A DNA stretch of 64,000 bases from Latrodectus hesperus (taxonomy: Eukaryota > Arthropoda > Arachnida > Araneae > Theridiidae). Positions 60,085 to 64,000 of this stretch are shown piece after piece. The stretch covers positions 7,573,078-7,637,077 of the forward strand of contig CM075856.1 in assembly GCA_037975125.1 (NCBI GenBank), given 5' to 3'. The notes below the pieces were generated by a model. It made no database searches. It was not told the origin of the DNA and saw only the letters and a program-made list of their open reading frames with translations. The position numbers and the translations under genes were made by a program. Position 1 is the stretch's first letter. Each line of letters starts with the position of its first letter.

Positions 60085-60361
60085 ATTTTGCCTTATCAAG
60101 AACTATGGGGGTGTCCTGCTTCAGGCTTCTCACTAGGCATGATTATCTTCAGGGACACCTGCACCACATTAAACTTGTGGACTCACCTGACTGCATTTTG
60201 TGCAATGAACATTTGGACATGAATGGCGAGCACCTTTGGATGTGTTCTGCCCTCCAAGAGGCCCGCGATTCTTCACACTTCAAGACTCTCCCCTCTCCAG
60301 CTTCATTTCTCTATTGGACTGCAAGACTTACGATGCTCGAAAGAGCTTATAAAAGGACGTA
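60085..60361 (+). mobile_element. LINE ORF2 C-terminal fragment
   Basis: An open frame to TAA at 60360-60362 reads MGVSCFRLLTRHDYLQGHL, HHIKLVDSPD, the Cys/His cluster CILCNEHLDM and NGEHLWMC, and LYWTARLTMLERAY at the end. This is the standard C-terminus after RNase H in Jockey/CR1-like arthropod LINEs; RNase H itself is missing. It lies 180 bases from a host exon, on the opposite strand. Confidence 0.82.
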
Positions 60362-60542
60362 ATTAAAAAAAATTTGCCATATCAGCACTCAATGAGAATC
60401 GCTCTTTATAAATTGAGTTTATTTGCTAAAATGACTCCATAATTTTTCCCGTAGATTTTTAAGTTCAGAGAAAACGTTAGGTATGAGATTTTTCAAAGCA
60501 AGTAAGGATAATTGCACAATGATTGTTTCGTCAACTACTCAC

Positions 60543-60635
60543 CGATATCTGTGCATCCACCCCACGTCCCTTGATGAGCGTGACGAGCAAGTTTTCCCAG
60601 AGCATCAACATAAGCTTTAGAAGCAGCAACTGCTC
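60543..60635 (-). CDS. IRSp53: IRSp53-like I-BAR protein, first visible exon
   Basis: A 93-base exon: two bases completing a split codon, 30 codons, and one base (G) of the next Gly codon. Acceptor ATATATTTCACAG above 60635, donor GTGAGT at 60537-60542. It reads AVAASKAYVDALGKLARHAH then QGTWGGCTDI. This matches AAKGYFDALVKMGELASESQ then GSKELG of vertebrate IRSp53, the early I-BAR region. Its phase-1 end (G) joins GA of the exon at 18027-18088 to make Gly, giving DIG-TALLQLV. The exon encoding the N-terminus (expected to end just before this, near a KAYLKAL-like segment) was not found between 60636 and 64000. Confidence 0.92.
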
Positions 60636-63600
60636 CTGTGAAATATATAACACAAATTTCTTACTTAATCTTCAAAATCTTTTATTTTATTTAAATAGAA
60701 AAGTATATAAGGATAATATATGAAAATTAAGAAGTTTTCGTTTAATGTCATTATAGTTGCTGGAAATCACCATCCCATAATATGATTTCGGTTAGTTCTG
60801 TTTTTTGTTAATGGAAATTCTTAGTATAAAAATAATTTTTAACCTATAAAACCTAGAATTTTAGAATATCGTTATCAACACATCAGTCAAAAAGTTCTAG
60901 AATTTTAATATACGGGAGATATAGAATTCTATGGTACGAATAAAATTCAGTAAAATTTAAAAGTGCTTAGAGTTCTATTTTACTTGAACTTGGAATTTCT
61001 TTGTGACGAGACATTGTAATCAACGAATTCTGATTACTTGTCAAAAACAGGAATGAAACAAGTGTTTGATTTTATTTCGTTAAATTATTAAATACGTCAA
61101 ATGGAATAAAAATAATTAAAAAATTTTTTAGATATAAACTAATATGAATAAACACTGCAGTTAAGCGATAAGTAATAAGTTCTATATTTATTTCTAAATG
61201 TTAGGATAACATATTTTCTCAAGCATTTTATGTATTTCTTATAAATTATTTTAAAATTGATAGAAAAGAAATTTAGAGCATTTTATAAATGTATTCAAAA
61301 CATATTTAGAATTCCAAAAATTCATATCCTGTAAAACAAGATATTTTGGATATAGTTGAAATGGCGGATACGTTACCTTGCATTACCAAACACATTAGAA
61401 AATAATTTGTCATTGAAATTATAGTCACAATTGTGTTTTAAAAATAAAGTGCAAGAATTTTATAAAGAAAACTAAAATATATTTTGATTAAGATCAAAGT
61501 ATTGTATTATAAAAACACAGTTATGACAGTTTTTTTGGGTTATTCTTCTATTTATTTTTCAGTTTAATTTCTTTTTCGTGATACGCGTATTTTGAAATTA
61601 AGCACAGGAAAATATAACCCAATATTTAAATTTCAGATGCAACATTTTACAAATAATGTTTTGCAATACTTTAACTCAAAAATTAGTTAAGAGAATGATA
61701 AACAATTAAAGCTATTCTATATTATTCATGTTTGTAAAGTTGAATGATTTAATTTCTTCTGATTTTTATTATGACTAAATTTACTTCATAATTTTTAATT
61801 ATTTTTTGAAATAAAAAGTAGAACTTGTATTTTAATATCCTCTAAAAATAAAATCTTTGTATGAAGTGATGACAAAAGGAAGTTAATTTACAATTATATT
61901 TAAAGATTTATGATGCTTATCTAATATTTACTATTGGGTTGCACGGAAAGTAATTTCGTTTTTCCTGAAAATGAAAAACGGATAGCGAATAAGTATCGTA
62001 TTGCATTGCACATTGTCCATTCTAGTCCAATAGCTTTTACCATCTTTCTGGTAGTAGCACGATTTCATACACATAAATTGGTTGGTTTTTACTAGCAAAA
62101 AGCTAATCCAGGTGGGAAAAACGAAATTACTTTCCAAACAACCCAATATTTTAATTGATGTCATCAGATTGCAATTTTCATGCTTATTTCACTTTTTCAT
62201 AAAGTAAAGGAAATTTTTCAAATAATGATGTTGTAACATAGTTTATGCTTCAATTATTTTAATCTAAAATTTTATCTATATAATGATTATTAGTTATAAA
62301 TTTTTTAACTGATACTTCAATGATTTTGAAAGAAATGTCTGAAGAACCTTTCCATTTGAACTAAATATGAATGCTCTTTTATCATTTAATATGTAATTAA
62401 CTGTAAAAATATTGGCAAAACTGAGTGCAAAATTTATTAAATATAATAAGAACTAGAGATTTATGTAAAATTGCAGTTAAGTAAATCTAATAAAATATAC
62501 ACTTAAATACATATAGATATAAAATTTAATATGTATTTCGCATTTAAATATCATAATCTAATGTAAAATATATTCATACTTAAAGCATACATTGATCGCT
62601 AACAATTAGGAAAATTATGACTGGTAATTTGAAACCCTTTATATTTTATACATATATTACGATAATATTTGTTAAATTGCCTCGAATTTATAAAACTTTA
62701 TTAAAAAGATTTATTTTAATTTACTAACATACATCACGTGAATTAAATTGATAAAATTCTTGTACAGAATCAGCTATAGTTAAATTTCAAATCAATATTT
62801 GTAGATTACATATCAGAAATACATATGTCAAAATGTAGATAAAAATTAAAATATGAAAACAATCACAATTTGAAATGTAATATGCTACTTTTCATTAATA
62901 ATTAGTTTTAGATTAAAAACGGAATTTCAAAATAAGTAATTCAATTTTAAAATCATTTAACTTAGTAGAAACATTATATAAATAGCTCAATGTTAAAAAT
63001 GATAAAAATCTTTTGAAGGTTTATTACCTTAAACATTTCTTACAGAATTAATATTTCATTAATTGCGAATCTTAAAAAATTGAGTACATGGGAAATAGAA
63101 ACAAAATGGGGCACTTTAGTAACGTATTCTTTAACTTTTGTTTAAACCATTTGACATTTTTCATTCTAGACATTTCCGTCTCCCTGATCTATAATTCAAG
63201 ACAGAGAAGACAACTTTGCCAAAAGAGGGAGACATTTTCATTTTTAGTCCATTCTCGCCCCATTTGGTGATATTTAAACTGCTTTGCTCGGTGTTTCTAA
63301 AGAGAGAAGATTTCTTTGGCTGAAGAAAAGATTACTGCCGTTGAATGCATTTTGTGGCTCTATTAGCATTAAAAACAACTTTAGAGTTTGGGAAAATGTG
63401 TTTTATAAGAAATTAAAACTAAATAAGATGGTAAAGCTAAAATAATTTTCCTTAAAAATTCTAATCACAGATGTAACAAAAACAGAATAAGTAAATTTAT
63501 TATAAATAAAAATGCATATTATTTGAAAAAGATTTGGTTAAATATGAAAATAATATTATACACACAAAGGACTTTAAAAAAGATAATTTCAAAAACTAAA

Positions 63601-64000
63601 AAGAACACTATGTTCAAATTTTTTCCATTAAAATAATTAATTAGAAGTCAATGTATAAACTTGAACATTGTTGAAAATATACAAACTCTTATTATAAATT
63701 ATCTGACCAATGATGTTATACTTTAAACATAGCAAGATATATAAATTATCTATTGTAATATACAAATACAAACCTCATTATTTTGAATAAATGTTCTAAT
63801 TTTGCTTAAAAGAATTTCAATGTTTTCAATAAAGAGGAAACATTCATTATTTTTTACAAATGTTTTATATTTATAAATTGTGTCTAATATTTATAAATTC
63901 ATTCAGCATACAGTTTTTTAATTTTAATATAAACTCATTTAACAACAATTTAAAGTTGCAATTTTAATTCTTCTCTAGTAATTTTGAAATCTTAAATGTC
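60636..64000 (-). other. Intron upstream of the first visible I-BAR exon (incomplete)
   Basis: Acceptor ATATATTTCACAG sits at its low end and no donor or further exon was found up to the window end. AT-rich. It contains the mariner-type MITE at 61934-62146 and a mildly GC-richer patch at 63085-63290 with short inverted pieces (AAATGGGGC / GCCCCATTT). The plus-strand open frame at 63088-63270 has no family signal. Confidence 0.65.
61934..62146 (-). mobile_element. 213-bp mariner-type MITE
   Basis: Inverted ends: TTGGGTTGCACGGAAAGTAA at 61934, and on the right the reverse complement TTGGGTTGTTTGGAAAGTAA, both continuing TTTCGTTTTT. TA is duplicated at 61932-61933 and 62147-62148. This is the terminal type of a mariner family different from the one at 55014-56274. 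A minus-strand frame crosses the element (77 codons) but lacks catalytic motifs. It is therefore an internally deleted, non-autonomous copy. Confidence 0.85.

Larger units (their letters stand above)
18089..60542 (-). other. Giant I-BAR gene intron, about 42.5 kb
   Basis: GT-AG intron with donor GTGAGT at 60537-60542 and acceptor TTTTCTAG at 18089-18096. No residues are missing from the I-BAR homology across it (TWGGCTDI, then G, then TALLQLV), so no constitutive coding exon of this gene is expected inside. It is filled with SINEs, LINE fragments, Tc1/mariner elements, (TA)n arrays and long AT-rich stretches listed separately. It could still host alternative first exons, enhancers or nested genes, none of which I can prove. 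Confidence 0.85.

Noticed and set aside
63088..63290. Missing N-terminal I-BAR exon in a GC-richer patch
   Set aside because: No minus-strand frame there resembles the expected N-terminal helix and no suitable donor was found.

Overview
The window looks like a piece of an arthropod nuclear genome, most likely an arachnid and probably a spider. This is an inference from the very AT-rich background, the spliced host exons that read like the arthropod version of a known family, very long introns, and dense tRNA-derived SINEs, RNase H-bearing LINEs, Tc1/mariner and Tigger-type elements. There are no bacterial-style genes or operons. Nearly all open frames in the window are chance frames, simple-repeat translations or transposon debris.

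One host gene runs across the whole window on the minus strand. Six short exons (60543-60635, 18027-18088, 15601-15672, 7722-7853, 6520-6585, 4333-4419, in transcript order) have consensus splice sites and compatible phases. They join into about 170 residues of an I-BAR (IMD) domain of the IRSp53/BAIAP2 type, a membrane-bending, phosphoinositide-binding coiled-coil dimer that links Rho-family signalling to actin and filopodia. The first helix (upstream, beyond 64000) and the rest of the protein (downstream, before base 1) lie outside the window. The intron between the first two visible exons is about 42.5 kb and makes up most of the window.

Layout: 1-4.3 kb holds a LINE 3' end, a SINE and AT-rich intron. 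4.3-18.1 kb holds five exons, two Tigger-type non-autonomous elements, and a Tc1-like element into which a 5'-truncated LINE has inserted with a 14-bp target duplication. 18.1-60.5 kb is the giant intron: several (TA)n arrays, tRNA-derived SINEs of three families, a Tc1-like element with long inverted repeats, a 13-unit minisatellite that grew from the 3' junction of a SINE, a 248-bp terminal-inverted-repeat element, a decayed coding-like stretch at 50.5-51.0 kb, two LINE fragments, and a nearly full-length mariner sitting inside a (TA)n array. 60.5-64 kb holds the first visible exon, a 213-bp mariner-type MITE and more AT-rich intron.

The points most worth following are the SINE-born minisatellite, the unidentified coding-like pseudogene at 50.5 kb, the uniform orientation of the main SINE family relative to the gene, the nested LINE-in-Tc1 insertion, and the insertion of TA-targeting transposons into (TA)n arrays.
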